Source: Neobacillus niacini (GTDB taxonomy: Bacteria; Bacillota; Bacilli; Bacillales; Cytobacillaceae). Taken from it: a stretch of DNA of 64,000 nucleotides. Made by a program: the position numbers and the translations under genes. Below are positions 23,755 to 32,065 of the stretch, piece by piece. The stretch covers positions 1,310,001 to 1,374,000 of the forward strand of contig NZ_JAUSZN010000001.1 in the NCBI RefSeq assembly GCF_030817595.1, written 5' to 3'. Every line of letters starts with the position of its first letter. The first letter of the stretch is position 1. The notes beneath the pieces are model-generated. The model worked only from the letters and a program-made list of their open reading frames with translations, was not told the origin of the DNA and ran no database searches.

Positions 23755-24837
23755 TTACCCCTCTTGAGATTTTAATTCTTTCATCGTAGGATAATCCGTA
23801 TAACCCATGCTTCCGTTACCACCAAAGAATGTTGTACGGTCAGCTTCATTCAAAGGAAACCCTTTTTTGAGACGTTCTACTAAATCCGGATTAGCTAATG
23901 ACCATACACCAACTGGTACCATATCTGCAACGCCATTATCAATATCTACACTAATATTTTCTAGAGCTCGACCAGCTCGATTGACTAATAATGGATTGGA
24001 CCAAACTGAACGAATTTCATGGAGCAGTGTTTCGTTTCCTACATGCATAACATGAAGGTAAGCCAAATTGAATTGAGCTAATTCTTTTACAAGATGGAGA
24101 TAAACTTCAGGACCTTGTTCACCTTCTTCAATTCCACCAAGAGGTACCCCTGGTGAGATACGAAAGCCCGTTCTTTCTGCTCCAATTTCTTCAACGATTG
24201 CTTTCGTGATTTCGATAGCAAAGCGAGCACGATTCTCTATTGATCCGCCGTATTTATCCGTTCGTTTATTAGAATTTTCACCGATGAATTGATGAATTAG
24301 ATAACCATTTGCCCCATGAATTTCAACACCATCAGCTCCTGCTTCAATAGCTGCAGATGCTGCTTTTCGGAAGTCTGCAATTGTCGTTTGAATATCTTCT
24401 TCACTTAACTCGCGGGGAACGGGTATTTCCTGCATCCCTTTAGCAGTAAACATTTCTACTCCAGGTGCGATCGCAGATGGTGCAACTGCTTGACGATGAT
24501 GTGGTGTATTGTCAGGGTGCGACATACGACCGACATGCATTAATTGGATATACATAAATCCACCTGCTTCATGCACAGCATCCGTAACCTTTTTCCACCC
24601 TTCAATATGCCTTTCAGTATAGATGCCAGGTGACCATAGGTAACCTTGTCCATCATCAGAAGGTTGTGTACCTTCACTAATAATTAATCCCATTGATGCT
24701 CTTTGAGCATAATAAAGGGAACTTAGTTCTCCTGGTGTACCATCTTCTTGCGCCCTACTACGTGTCATTGGTGCCATCGCTAAACGATGAGGTAATGCCA
24801 AATTTCCAATTCTCATTTTGCTCCACAATTTATCCAT
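23755..24837 (-). CDS. Old Yellow Enzyme family alkene reductase (NemA-like)
   Basis: 360 aa, ATG after AAGAGGAGTATAC. FMN barrel with LALPHRLAMAPMTRSRAQEDGTPGELSSLYYAQRAS at the start, LMHVGRMSHPDNTPHHRQAVAPSAI, and GADGVEIHGANGYLIHQFIGENSNKRTDKYGGSIENRARF, the standard OYE substrate-binding signature. It reduces activated alkenes, nitro-compounds or electrophilic xenobiotics with NADPH. It is downstream of an SDR and a TetR on the same strand, as in NemRA-type electrophile responses. Confidence 0.93.
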   Translation of the reverse strand: MDKLWSKMRIGNLALPHRLAMAPMTRSRAQEDGTPGELSSLYYAQRASMGLIISEGTQPSDDGQGYLWSPGIYTERHIEGWKKVTDAVHEAGGFMYIQLMHVGRMSHPDNTPHHRQAVAPSAIAPGVEMFTAKGMQEIPVPRELSEEDIQTTIADFRKAASAAIEAGADGVEIHGANGYLIHQFIGENSNKRTDKYGGSIENRARFAIEITKAIVEEIGAERTGFRISPGVPLGGIEEGEQGPEVYLHLVKELAQFNLAYLHVMHVGNETLLHEIRSVWSNPLLVNRAGRALENISVDIDNGVADMVPVGVWSLANPDLVERLKKGFPLNEADRTTFFGGNGSMGYTDYPTMKELKSQEG

Positions 24838-24931
24838 TTTTGTATACTCCTCTTCAAATTATTTTACCCGTTGTATACGGGTGTACCTTTTGTTTGAAAT
24901 CTTGGACAAATCACTGTATTAGTAATTTGTA

Positions 24932-25630
24932 TTAGGAGAGTTGTGGGTATATCGCAGATACACCACCAGCAAAAACTCTTTGGATATTTCGGCTCACGTC
25001 ATCAGCAACAATTTCAAAGCTGTCGGATTCTAATCCATCAACAGCAATTTTTGCGATATCCTCAGGGTTGGATTTGGGAACTTCTAAGCTCGATGTCATG
25101 TCTGTCTCCATGAAGCCTACATGTAATCCAGCTACTCTTACATTTTGAGGATATAGATTTAAACGTAGGTCGTTTGTCAATGCCCACTCTGCGGCCTTTG
25201 CAGCTGTATAAGCGCCAACAGTTCCCGAACTGACCCAAGATAATGCGGAAAGAATATTCAGAATCGTTCCTCCCCCATTATTTGCTAAAATCGGTGCGAA
25301 AGTTCGAACCATGGAAAGTGTGCCAAAGAAATGCGTATTAAACTCCAAATGTATTTTATCGAGATCACCGTCAATCAAAGAAGCACCTGTAGACGATCCT
25401 GCATTGTTGATCAAAAGCGTAAGATCCTTAGCGACCATAGCGGCTGCAGCTACCTCTTGAGGGTTGGTAATATCAAGCTTCACAGGAATTACACCGGGAA
25501 TGTCAATGGACTCCGGATTTCTTGCACCGGCATAAACCTTAGCCCCTCTGGATAGAAGTTCAAGTGCTAAATGGCGTCCAAAACCTCGGTTCGCGCCGGT
25601 TACAAATACGACTTGTTCAGAAATTTTCAT
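24932..25630 (-). CDS. Short-chain dehydrogenase/reductase
   Basis: 232 aa, ATG after AAAGGAGTACATAAAA. Rossmann TGANRGFGRHLALELLSRG (TGxxxGxG), LLINNAGSSTGASL (NAG), Ser in LNILSALSW and the catalytic YTAAKAAEW (YxxxK). It is followed by the OYE gene 94 bp downstream, probably one transcript started from the tandem-operator region at 25730-25957. Confidence 0.92.
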   Translation of the reverse strand: MKISEQVVFVTGANRGFGRHLALELLSRGAKVYAGARNPESIDIPGVIPVKLDITNPQEVAAAAMVAKDLTLLINNAGSSTGASLIDGDLDKIHLEFNTHFFGTLSMVRTFAPILANNGGGTILNILSALSWVSSGTVGAYTAAKAAEWALTNDLRLNLYPQNVRVAGLHVGFMETDMTSSLEVPKSNPEDIAKIAVDGLESDSFEIVADDVSRNIQRVFAGGVSAIYPQLS

Positions 25631-25729
25631 TTTTATGTACTCCTTTTAATATTTATTTTGATACAACAAAATGTCTTACTCTTCAAAACTAGCAAGTAAT
25701 GATTTCCTTAAGGTGAAGTTTTGGTCATA

Positions 25730-25957
25730 GGCAAGTCTTGCTATATGGGAATGGTCATTCTAAAAAGCACAAAGAAATGATCCCTTCATTGAGAAATTTT
25801 TAAGTAAGGCAAGAATCATATATGAGAACGATCATTCTAAAAAACACAAAAGAAAAATCCCTTCATGGAGAGATCTTAAGCAAGGCAAGAATCATATATG
25901 AGAACAATCATTCTAAAAAATACATAAGCAATGATATCTTCATAGGAGAAAGCTTTA
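25730..25957. promoter_or_regulatory. Three tandem ~77-bp repeats with operator-like palindromes
   Basis: Units begin GGCAAG at 25730, 25808 and 25884. Each contains a near-palindrome (GGAATGGTCATTCT, AGAACGATCATTCT, AGAACAATCATTCT) followed by AAAAA. The region separates the TetR gene from the SDR-OYE pair, and the same GATCATTCTAAAAA occurs before the related tetR pseudogene at 19600. Most likely a multi-site operator for TetR control. Confidence 0.7.
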
Positions 25958-25985
25958 CTACAGTTCAGACTTTCTCTTATAGGAA

Positions 25986-26564
25986 CTATTTATCTAAAAG
26001 TTTTATCGATAAATTGGCTATACGGTGTAATTTTTCTTTGGGGATGGAGGTTCTTGTCATTACCCTTAACCCAACACACACAGTATGCAGATGTTCCGCC
26101 AGTTCCCCGGCATCATACTCTGAAGTAAATTCTCCCTCCTCTTGCCCCCACAGAATAATATCTTTGAGTAGCTGCTCTGATAGTGTGAACGATTCAGTGG
26201 ACTTTGAATCCACATCAGCATCGCGCATTGCCAATTCCACCGCCGAATTCACCATTAAACAGCCTGAAGGAGAGTTCTCTTCACCATATATCATGAAACT
26301 AAAAATAAACTGAAGAGCCTCCGCTGCATTCTTGGAGCGTTTAACTTCTCCCGTAAGCTCAGCACTGACTTTATCGCGAAATCGATCCATAGCTTTCAAA
26401 AACAGCGTATGTTTGTCGCCAAACGTATCATACAAACTTCTGCGATGGATTCCCATATGCTCGACCAGATCGGTCATGGATGTCTTCTCATAACCTTGTT
26501 CCCAAAAGAGCTTCATCGCCTTGTCTAATACTACGTTCTCTTCGAATTCTTTACTTCTTGCCAT
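25986..26564 (-). CDS. TetR/AcrR family transcriptional regulator
   Basis: 192 aa, ATG after GGAAGGAGGAAAATAGA. N-terminal HTH: MARSKEFEENVVLDKAMKLFWEQGYEKTSMTDLVEHMGIHRRSLYDTFGDKHTLFLKAM. The ligand-binding part contains one Cys in SPSGCLMVNSAVEL, in the position typical of the AcuR/NemR-like YDTFGDK subgroup. It likely represses the SDR and OYE genes just downstream through the tandem operators, responding to an electrophile. Intact counterpart of the broken tetR at 19643. Confidence 0.92.
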   Translation of the reverse strand: MARSKEFEENVVLDKAMKLFWEQGYEKTSMTDLVEHMGIHRRSLYDTFGDKHTLFLKAMDRFRDKVSAELTGEVKRSKNAAEALQFIFSFMIYGEENSPSGCLMVNSAVELAMRDADVDSKSTESFTLSEQLLKDIILWGQEEGEFTSEYDAGELAEHLHTVCVGLRVMTRTSIPKEKLHRIANLSIKLLDK

Positions 26565-26827
26565 TCTATTTTCCTCCTTCCATAGTCACTATAACATATT
26601 GAGAACGAACGATAAAGAAAACAAACTCATAATAATTATTCCAAATATTATCAAATGTAGTGAAACTACCTAAAGCTCAAATAAGGAAACTCCACAATAT
26701 CTTCTACATTTTATCTGTCAGCATAACCAAAATCCCTTGATCATATGATCCCAAGAATCTTACCAAAGACTGATTTTTAAGGAGAACATACTTTTGTGAA
26801 ATAAAAAAACTGTTTTTTTTGTGTAAT

Positions 26828-26965
26828 TTAAGAAATTTGATTTTTGTGATTTAGAAGGGAGGGCATTTTTTTATTGGTATCAAAATCAAAACCCGACTCG
26901 TCGTTTGAATTTACATAAACAGCACCACAAATTGGCACACAGGATATAAGTAAGAAAGTAGTCAT
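26828..26965 (-). CDS. Small hypothetical protein, 45 aa
   Basis: ATG at 26965 after AGGTGATAGAAAT. Starts MTTFLLISCVPICGAVYVN, a short hydrophobic helix with two Cys, then a polar tail. It could be a small membrane or exported peptide. No family recognised. Its 5' end is ~43 nt from a repeat L half, as in other units. Otherwise 26565-27007 holds only AT-rich sequence. Confidence 0.4.
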   Translation of the reverse strand: MTTFLLISCVPICGAVYVNSNDESGFDFDTNKKMPSLLNHKNQIS

Positions 26966-27007
26966 ATTTCTATCACCTAAACATTTTTAGGAGTATTATT
27001 CCCATTA

Positions 27008-27043
27008 CTTATTCAACTAAACTGCACCTTTAGTTCAACAAGA
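27008..27043 (+). repeat. Array repeat, L half, split from its other half by a gene
   Basis: CTTATTCAACTAAACTGCAC, CTTTAGTTCAACAAG. The hairpin and R half are found only at 27446-27520, with a plus-strand gene between. Confidence 0.75.
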
Positions 27044-27088
27044 TTAAAGCTGTATTGTCAAACCTGTCTGTAATTAAATGAAAAATTT

Positions 27089-27388
27089 GTGAATCTGGAG
27101 AAAAAACTCTTTTCAATTTCGGTTTTAATTGATACAATTCCCATTAATAAGGTAGGAATAGTAGGTGTTTCGGAAATGTCTTTGTATGAAAAATTACCAA
27201 GTGATTTTTTGATTCAATTTTATTATGAAGTGCAAAAAATGATTTCAAAAGGTTTAGTTTCTAAAAATATGTATTATGAATTAGGACTTATAATTGCAGC
27301 TGCGTCAAGAAGAGGGATACTATTGGATAAGCCAAAAGATTTTAAACAGCACATTGTCCACGAAGTATTAATGGAATTAAGTAACTAG
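27089..27388 (+). CDS. Hypothetical protein, 99 aa
   Basis: GTG at 27089 lacks a convincing ribosome site, so the start may be wrong or the 5' end lost; ATG at 27176 (MSLYEKLPSDF) is an alternative. Helical, with PSDFLIQFYYEVQKMISKGLVSKNMYYELGLIIAAASRRG. No family recognised. It lies between the L half and the hairpin/R half of what otherwise would be one repeat. Confidence 0.55.
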   Translation: MNLEKKLFSISVLIDTIPINKVGIVGVSEMSLYEKLPSDFLIQFYYEVQKMISKGLVSKNMYYELGLIIAAASRRGILLDKPKDFKQHIVHEVLMELSN

Positions 27389-27445
27389 AATTCCGCCGTG
27401 ATTGAATAAATAGTTAATCGTAAGAAGTCTTTCATTAAACAAACA

Positions 27446-27520
27446 AAAAAGCCGCTGATAAAAATCAGTGGCTTTCTTCAACTAAAGCTACCCATTACTT
27501 TAAGTACAACTTTTCACAAT
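27446..27520 (+). repeat. Array repeat, hairpin and R half
   Basis: AAAAAGCCGCTGATAAAAAT hairpin closing with CAGTGGCTTT, then TTCAACTAAAGCTACCCATT, ACTTTAAG, ending TTTTCACAA. Confidence 0.75.
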
Positions 27521-27561
27521 CTTTGATATATAATACGAAAATTTCAAATTAAAAGTGTTCT

Positions 27562-27900
27562 TTATTGTATAAATGAAACCTTTTGAGGTATCTCTCCACT
27601 TTCCTTGTAATCATTAAATATATGAATTATAATACGTAGAGCCAAATGATCAAATTTAATATCTTTAGAGCGATAAAAGGCATTTTTACATTCTTTTATT
27701 ATCTTTATTCTTCCATCTTTAATTGCATTAACATAACTTCCTTCTTCAAGCCCATTCTTCTCAATAGAAATCAATCCATCATACAGAAGGCAATCACCTT
27801 TATTATATGGTGCATTCCAGTTCTCACCTGAATACTCATATACTAAACATCCATCAATTACTTCTTTATATCTACCATAGCCCGTATAGCCTAAACCCAT
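27562..27900 (-). CDS. Hypothetical protein, 112 aa
   Basis: ATG after TGAGGTGATATAA. Compact beta-rich start (MGLGYTGYGRYKEVIDGCLVYEYSGENWNAPYNKGDCLLYDGLISI) with two Cys, ending in a helical part (DHLALRIIIHIFNDYKESG). The look is that of small immunity-like proteins, but I cannot name a family. Single-gene unit. Confidence 0.65.
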   Translation of the reverse strand: MGLGYTGYGRYKEVIDGCLVYEYSGENWNAPYNKGDCLLYDGLISIEKNGLEEGSYVNAIKDGRIKIIKECKNAFYRSKDIKFDHLALRIIIHIFNDYKESGEIPQKVSFIQ

Positions 27901-28037
27901 TTATATCACCTCAATCATAGAATTTTAATTCTTAATATACTACTAATGAGCATTAATCCTCGATCTTTTTGTAAAACCATATTTTATTGGAACATTTAAT
28001 ATGTCTAATTACAGCAAATGCATATTTCTGTTATGAA

Positions 28038-28120
28038 TCTTATTGAACAAACCTTCCCATTTGTTGAATAAGAAAAAGGCGATGCCTTCTTTAAGCATCG
28101 CCCCCGTTAGTTGAAAAAGA
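28038..28120 (+). repeat. Array repeat, full copy
   Basis: CTTATTGAACAAACCTTCCC, ATTTGTTGAATAAG, strong stem GGCGATGCCTTCTTTAAGCATCGCC (in parts), CCCGTTAGTTGAAAAAG. Confidence 0.85.
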
Positions 28121-28155
28121 AATTTTATCATCAAGTTCGAATTTCATTTAAATGA

Positions 28156-28713
28156 TCAAAACTCTTCTTTTAAAATAGAGTACATTTTTACATCTCGATG
28201 TTTTCCTTTCACATATATACACTTTCTAATTATCCCTTCAAAAGACATTCCTGCTTTTTCCATTACTCGTGCTGAACCGATATTTTCTACATCACACCTT
28301 GCTTGAATACGAACTAATTCCATTTCTTCAAAACCGAATTTTATTATTTCCTTTGCTACTTCAGTAGTTAAACCTTTTCCCCAATAGTCTTTAGAAATAA
28401 CATATCCGATTTCAGCAGTTTTATGATTTGGGTGCCACCAAACAAAATCGATAGTACCGATAAATTTTCCATTTTCCTTGTATTCAATTCCCCACGGTGA
28501 AACCTGCTTGTTTTCATATTTGTTCAATACAAATTCAACAAAATCTTTTGTATCAGATATTGTTTCGTGAGTATTCCAAGTTACATACTTAGATACTTCT
28601 TCATCTGAACCGTATAGATGCATATCTTCAATATCTTCTAAAGTGACTTTTCTAAGAATAAGACGTTCTGTTTCTAATATTGGTAGATCACCATATATTT
28701 TCTCAACCTTCAT
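28156..28713 (-). CDS. GNAT N-acetyltransferase, RimJ/RimL type
   Basis: 185 aa, ATG after GGAGGGGATTAA. Opens LETERLILRKVTLEDIEDMHLYGSD; acetyl-CoA region AEIGYVISKDYWGKGLTTEVAKEIIKFGF, then ARCDVENIGSARVMEKAGMSFEGIIRKCIYVKGKHRDVKMYSIL. This is the spermidine/RimJ-like branch. Substrate unknown. Same family as the gene at 3795 but only moderately similar. Confidence 0.92.
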   Translation of the reverse strand: MKVEKIYGDLPILETERLILRKVTLEDIEDMHLYGSDEEVSKYVTWNTHETISDTKDFVEFVLNKYENKQVSPWGIEYKENGKFIGTIDFVWWHPNHKTAEIGYVISKDYWGKGLTTEVAKEIIKFGFEEMELVRIQARCDVENIGSARVMEKAGMSFEGIIRKCIYVKGKHRDVKMYSILKEEF

Positions 28714-28781
28714 TTAATCCCCTCCACTATTTACTTGCTGAGAAACACTACTTCTATAAAGAGGTTGTCTAGTCCTCTTTC

Positions 28782-28858
28782 TCCTTGTTGAACTAAACTG
28801 CCCCTTTAGTTTAAAAAGAAAAGGTGATTACCTTTGTTCAGTAATCACCCCTGTCATA
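28782..28858 (+). repeat. Array repeat, full copy abutting a gene
   Basis: CCTTGTTGAACTAAACTGCC, CCTTTAGTTTAAAAAG, stem GGTGATTACC..GTAATCACC, then CCTGTCAT. The next gene stops 2 nt beyond. Confidence 0.8.
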
Positions 28859-28859
28859 C

Positions 28860-29327
28860 CTATTCAATATAGTTTATTTTATTTTCCTTACACCATTCAA
28901 TCACAATTTGTTTAAAACAATCGTCACGGTATGAATACCATTGTTCTTCCATTTCAAAATCAATTAATTTGTCCTTAAACCTTCTAAAGGCACCCTTACC
29001 CCTAATTGCCCTTAATAAGGATTCCTGCTTCCACTGATCACTGACTGTTAAGCAAAAGTTTTCCATTATTCCATATTCATTCACTTCATATTTAGTTGGC
29101 AACTCTATATAATTTTCAAAGTTTTCAACCACATCGATAGCAATGATTCTATTTTCTTGTTCCCATTCAGGTAAATGTTCAAATGGTTTTTCGTCTTCCA
29201 CAGCTCTTAAGTCCTCCGATGCCACTAACACTATTTCCCCCGTTTTAATATTCAGCAATGATCGTGATTCTTCAAACTGTATTTCCATTTCCTCAATTAT
29301 ATCTTTAAGTTTGACTTGTATATTCAC
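28860..29327 (-). CDS. UPF0158 family protein
   Basis: 155 aa from GTG at 29327, after AAAAGGTGAGC. The LNIKTGEIVLVASEDL strand pair, the FENYIELPTKYEVNEYGIMENFCLTV block and the RGKGAFRRFKDKLIDFEMEEQWYSYRDD motif are family marks. Proteins of this family are of unknown function; several sit beside toxins or on mobile elements. Single-gene unit. Confidence 0.85.
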   Translation of the reverse strand: MNIQVKLKDIIEEMEIQFEESRSLLNIKTGEIVLVASEDLRAVEDEKPFEHLPEWEQENRIIAIDVVENFENYIELPTKYEVNEYGIMENFCLTVSDQWKQESLLRAIRGKGAFRRFKDKLIDFEMEEQWYSYRDDCFKQIVIEWCKENKINYIE

Positions 29328-29351
29328 TATTAGCTCACCTTTTATATTTTT

Positions 29352-29391
29352 TTCTAACGCTCCCGTTACTTTAAGTACACTTTTTCACAAA
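29352..29391 (+). repeat. Array repeat, R half only
   Basis: TTTCTAACGCTCCCGTTACT, TTAAGTACACTTTTTCACAA. Confidence 0.75.
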
Positions 29392-29408
29392 TTACCTTGT
29401 TTACGATT

Positions 29409-30395
29409 TTATTCAAATATTTCTTTTTCGTTCTCCATTATTCTAGAAAGTTTCATTTTGACACGAGGAACACCATCTATTTGAAAATATTCATTTAATA
29501 CTTGGTCAACCTCACTTATTTCCGTTCCGAGTATCTTAGGAGAAAATTGCTCAACATAAATGTCACCATAACCTTTAACACAGTCCGTCATTGTATCCAG
29601 TGCTATTAAACTTAAAGGTCTTCCTTTGTTTAGCCAAGATTTCATTCTTTCCCAGGTTGGAAAGCATACGGATGCCAGCCTTCCCCAATTATCGTTAAAA
29701 ATCGTGCAAGTTGACTCAATCCAATCAAGTATATTGCTCGAACGGAAACGGTATAGGCAGGTAAAAGCCGCTATTGGCAATTCTTTTTCACTTACCAATT
29801 TTAATTTCTCAAATATATTATTTAATCCCTCTTCGGCTGGCAAACTACTGGCTGTTGCCCAAGAAATTGGGTAAAGAAATTCTGCGTCATAATTCTCCCA
29901 AAGTTCCCTTACCCATCCGGAAGCAGAAGTACCCAAAACATCAGCTACAATTTCCAACATTCGTGATTTTACTTCGTAATTTTCCGTTTCATAAAACCTA
30001 GATTTTACAGAACTCAAGGTCTTTTGGGTATCGTGCTTTTTAAGGGCATTTATTACATCGTCCTCAAGAAACCATCTGGTTATTGAAAAATCTAATAAAG
30101 ACTCCAAATCATTTCGAACGGCTCGTAATGTTGGTGCTTTATCTTTTTTAGTTACAAATACATCTTCTTCTGGTTGACAAGCCTCTCCGTCTTCTTCATA
30201 TAAATCATCGTGCAATAAAAATTTTTTTGGAGAGTGAAGAACTGCTAGATTGTACCATTCAATAGGTCGTAATGAATATTTTAATAGCCGTTCGTGACAT
30301 TGATTGCATAATTTATAAGGCTGATTAGGATCATCCGACTTTTCTACAACATTAATCTCGTTTCTTTTACAGGCTTCACATAAATCATTTATCAT
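29409..30395 (-). CDS. Hypothetical zinc-ribbon protein with HEAT-like body, 328 aa
   Basis: ATG after AATGAGGTGTGAG. The N-terminus has CEACKRNEINVVEKSDDPNQPYKLCNQCHERLL, two CxxC knuckles of a zinc ribbon (residues ~5-37). The remainder (from ~95) is all-helical with repeated LxxWE and SxLDW patterns that resemble HEAT/ARM repeats. No named family. The architecture suggests a protein-binding role, which is inference. Confidence 0.75.
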   Translation of the reverse strand: MINDLCEACKRNEINVVEKSDDPNQPYKLCNQCHERLLKYSLRPIEWYNLAVLHSPKKFLLHDDLYEEDGEACQPEEDVFVTKKDKAPTLRAVRNDLESLLDFSITRWFLEDDVINALKKHDTQKTLSSVKSRFYETENYEVKSRMLEIVADVLGTSASGWVRELWENYDAEFLYPISWATASSLPAEEGLNNIFEKLKLVSEKELPIAAFTCLYRFRSSNILDWIESTCTIFNDNWGRLASVCFPTWERMKSWLNKGRPLSLIALDTMTDCVKGYGDIYVEQFSPKILGTEISEVDQVLNEYFQIDGVPRVKMKLSRIMENEKEIFE

Positions 30396-30455
30396 ATTTA
30401 ATACTCACACCTCATTTTGATTATCCTACATTATTCTATTCACATTAACTTTTTT

Positions 30456-30553
30456 CCTTTATTTCAATAAACTGCTTCGTTAGTACAACAAAGAAGATCG
30501 CCGCAGCGACCTCCATCTTTATCTATTGCCCTCGTTTTTTAAAATTTTCACAA
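30456..30553 (+). repeat. Array repeat, full copy
   Basis: CCTTTATTTCAATAAACTGC, TTCGTTAGTACAAC, stem GATCGCCGCAGCGACC, R half TTGCCCTCGTTTTTT ending TTTTCACAA. Confidence 0.8.
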
Positions 30554-30564
30554 ACTTATTTACT

Positions 30565-31089
30565 CTATATTTCTTCTCGGTTAATTTCTTCAATAATTTC
30601 CTTTGTCCCATCTTTTTCAACCGTCATAACTTCTACATCCTTAATTGGGCTAATTACATACCAAAACCTATTGTCACCATCAACATTAATAATTGTTGCT
30701 GGTTCATCGCCAGCGAATACTTCAACGATTGAATTGTCACTGATTGAACCAGAATAAATAAAAGGTGCTTGATTCATTGAAGACCATTTAACAGGGGAAT
30801 CCAATTCTGCTCCTCTTGTTTGCTTCCATTCCCATTGATTATTTTCTTTCGCAAAGTAAGCTATAAATATCTGTTCACCTTGATTATTATGCTCTTTGAA
30901 CACCGCAATCGCATCGTCTTCGTGAACGGCATTCAACTCTGTATGGATAAGCGAATACGAGTAATTTTTTTCGTCAGTGTGCATTTCAGTCATTTTTTGT
31001 TGAAAAAACTCTTCATATTTTTGTTCTTTTGAACATCCGCCTAAAAAAACTATACATAATAAAAATCCAATAATTATATGTTTTTTCAA
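30565..31089 (-). CDS. Lipoprotein, 174 aa
   Basis: TTG start after AAAGGAGGAAGAAA. Lipoprotein signal MKKHIIIGFLLCIVFLGGCSK with lipobox LGGC and lipidated Cys19. The mature part has FQQKMTEMHTDEKNYSYSLIHTELNAVHEDDAIAVFKE and a C-terminal GDEPATIINVDGDNRFWYVISP strand set. It looks like one of the small Bacillus lipoproteins of unknown role, anchored outside the membrane. Single-gene unit. Confidence 0.85.
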   Translation of the reverse strand: MKKHIIIGFLLCIVFLGGCSKEQKYEEFFQQKMTEMHTDEKNYSYSLIHTELNAVHEDDAIAVFKEHNNQGEQIFIAYFAKENNQWEWKQTRGAELDSPVKWSSMNQAPFIYSGSISDNSIVEVFAGDEPATIINVDGDNRFWYVISPIKDVEVMTVEKDGTKEIIEEINREEI

Positions 31090-31168
31090 TTTCTTCCTCC
31101 TTTATCAAAGGACTCATTTGGAATCACATTTTATCTAAATTGTAACATTTTTCTATTAAGCTAAAATG

Positions 31169-31263
31169 CTTTCTTGCACTAACCTGCTTCGTTAGCTTAA
31201 TAAGAAAAAGCTGCCTCAATGACAGCTCTTGTCTTACATCTTGCCTCCGTTAGTTGAACAAGC
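31169..31263 (+). repeat. Array repeat, full copy
   Basis: CTTTCTTGCACTAACCTGCT, TCGTTAGCTTAATAAG, stem AGCTGCCTCAATGACAGCT, R half TTGCCTCCGTTAGTTGAAC. Confidence 0.85.
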
Positions 31264-31272
31264 ATACGGATA

Positions 31273-31707
31273 TTAGTCAGATTGAGGTAACATTTTAATA
31301 AAATATTTTGGGGATTCCGTAAACCCTTGCCGCATATAAAACCAATGTGCATCTTTTCTTCTTGAATGGCAATGCACTTCGATTCTATCGCAATTTCTTT
31401 TTATAGCTAAACCAGTACAATATTCTTCAATCTTACGCCCTATCCCCTTACTTCTAATGTTTTTATCAACTGCAAAGTAACTTATCCTTGCGAAATCTCC
31501 TTTTACAGCTAATTGAGGTATAAAATGAACCGAAATTAAAGCTATAACACTCTGATCTTCTTCAAACACTAATAACACCTCATTCGGATCCATTAGAAGT
31601 ATTTCAACTTTTTCCTTTATAAAAGGTTTAGTATCTGGATAGTCCAACTGGTTTAATAACAAAGAAATTTGCTTCCAATCGTCAACTTTCGCTTTTCTTA
31701 TCCCCAT
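31273..31707 (-). CDS. GNAT N-acetyltransferase
   Basis: 144 aa, ATG after GGGGAGTGGAATGA. A-motif ISYFAVDKNIRSKGIGRKIEEYC (RSKGIG binds acetyl-CoA pyrophosphate, ~92-97); B-motif DRIEVHCHSRRKDAHWFYMRQGFTESPKYFIKML. The HCHSRRKDAHWFY form is typical of aminoglycoside/phosphinothricin-like small GNATs; substrate unknown. The stop is 10 nt from a repeat. Confidence 0.9.
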   Translation of the reverse strand: MGIRKAKVDDWKQISLLLNQLDYPDTKPFIKEKVEILLMDPNEVLLVFEEDQSVIALISVHFIPQLAVKGDFARISYFAVDKNIRSKGIGRKIEEYCTGLAIKRNCDRIEVHCHSRRKDAHWFYMRQGFTESPKYFIKMLPQSD

Positions 31708-32032
31708 TCATTCCACTCCCCAATATTATCAACTCATTTACAACAAGAAATTTCCGTTGAACAAGTACAATATTGTCTTTTTACGGTTAACTGTCTAAAC
31801 ATTTTAAAATAATAATAAATTTTGGTGGTCTATGTTTGGTTGGATTTATACTCACATAATCAATACTCATATTTTATAATTCTATTTAATTTAGGATGTT
31901 TTTAATGCTAATCGTTTATACTAAATGGTATTTTAAATCCTCAAGGCAAGGTAATAAGGAGGTAAGGATTCTATATTCTATTCCTCCTAAACAGAAACAA
32001 AACCTTTCTATTCTGGGTGATTAGTGTGGAAT
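31708..32032. other. Gene-free stretch
   Basis: About 325 bp of AT-rich sequence. A weak trace of a repeat (GTTGAACAAGTACAATA near 31754) is all I can see; no ORF with a ribosome site. Confidence 0.5.
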
Positions 32033-32065
32033 CCTTCTTGAACTAAACTGCCCCATTTAATTTAC
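32033..32065 (+). repeat. Array repeat, L half overlapping a gene end
   Basis: CCTTCTTGAACTAAACTGCC, CCATTTAATTTAC. The TTA at 32057-32059, in the place of the GTTAG core, is the stop codon of the YolD-like gene. Confidence 0.8.

Noticed and set aside
25822..26313. 163-aa plus ORF opposite the TetR gene
   Set aside because: Antisense to a clear TetR gene and to the tandem operator repeats; no ribosome site.
31740..31765. Repeat copy at 31740
   Set aside because: Only scattered similarity (GTTGAACAAGTACAATA); too weak to list as a copy.
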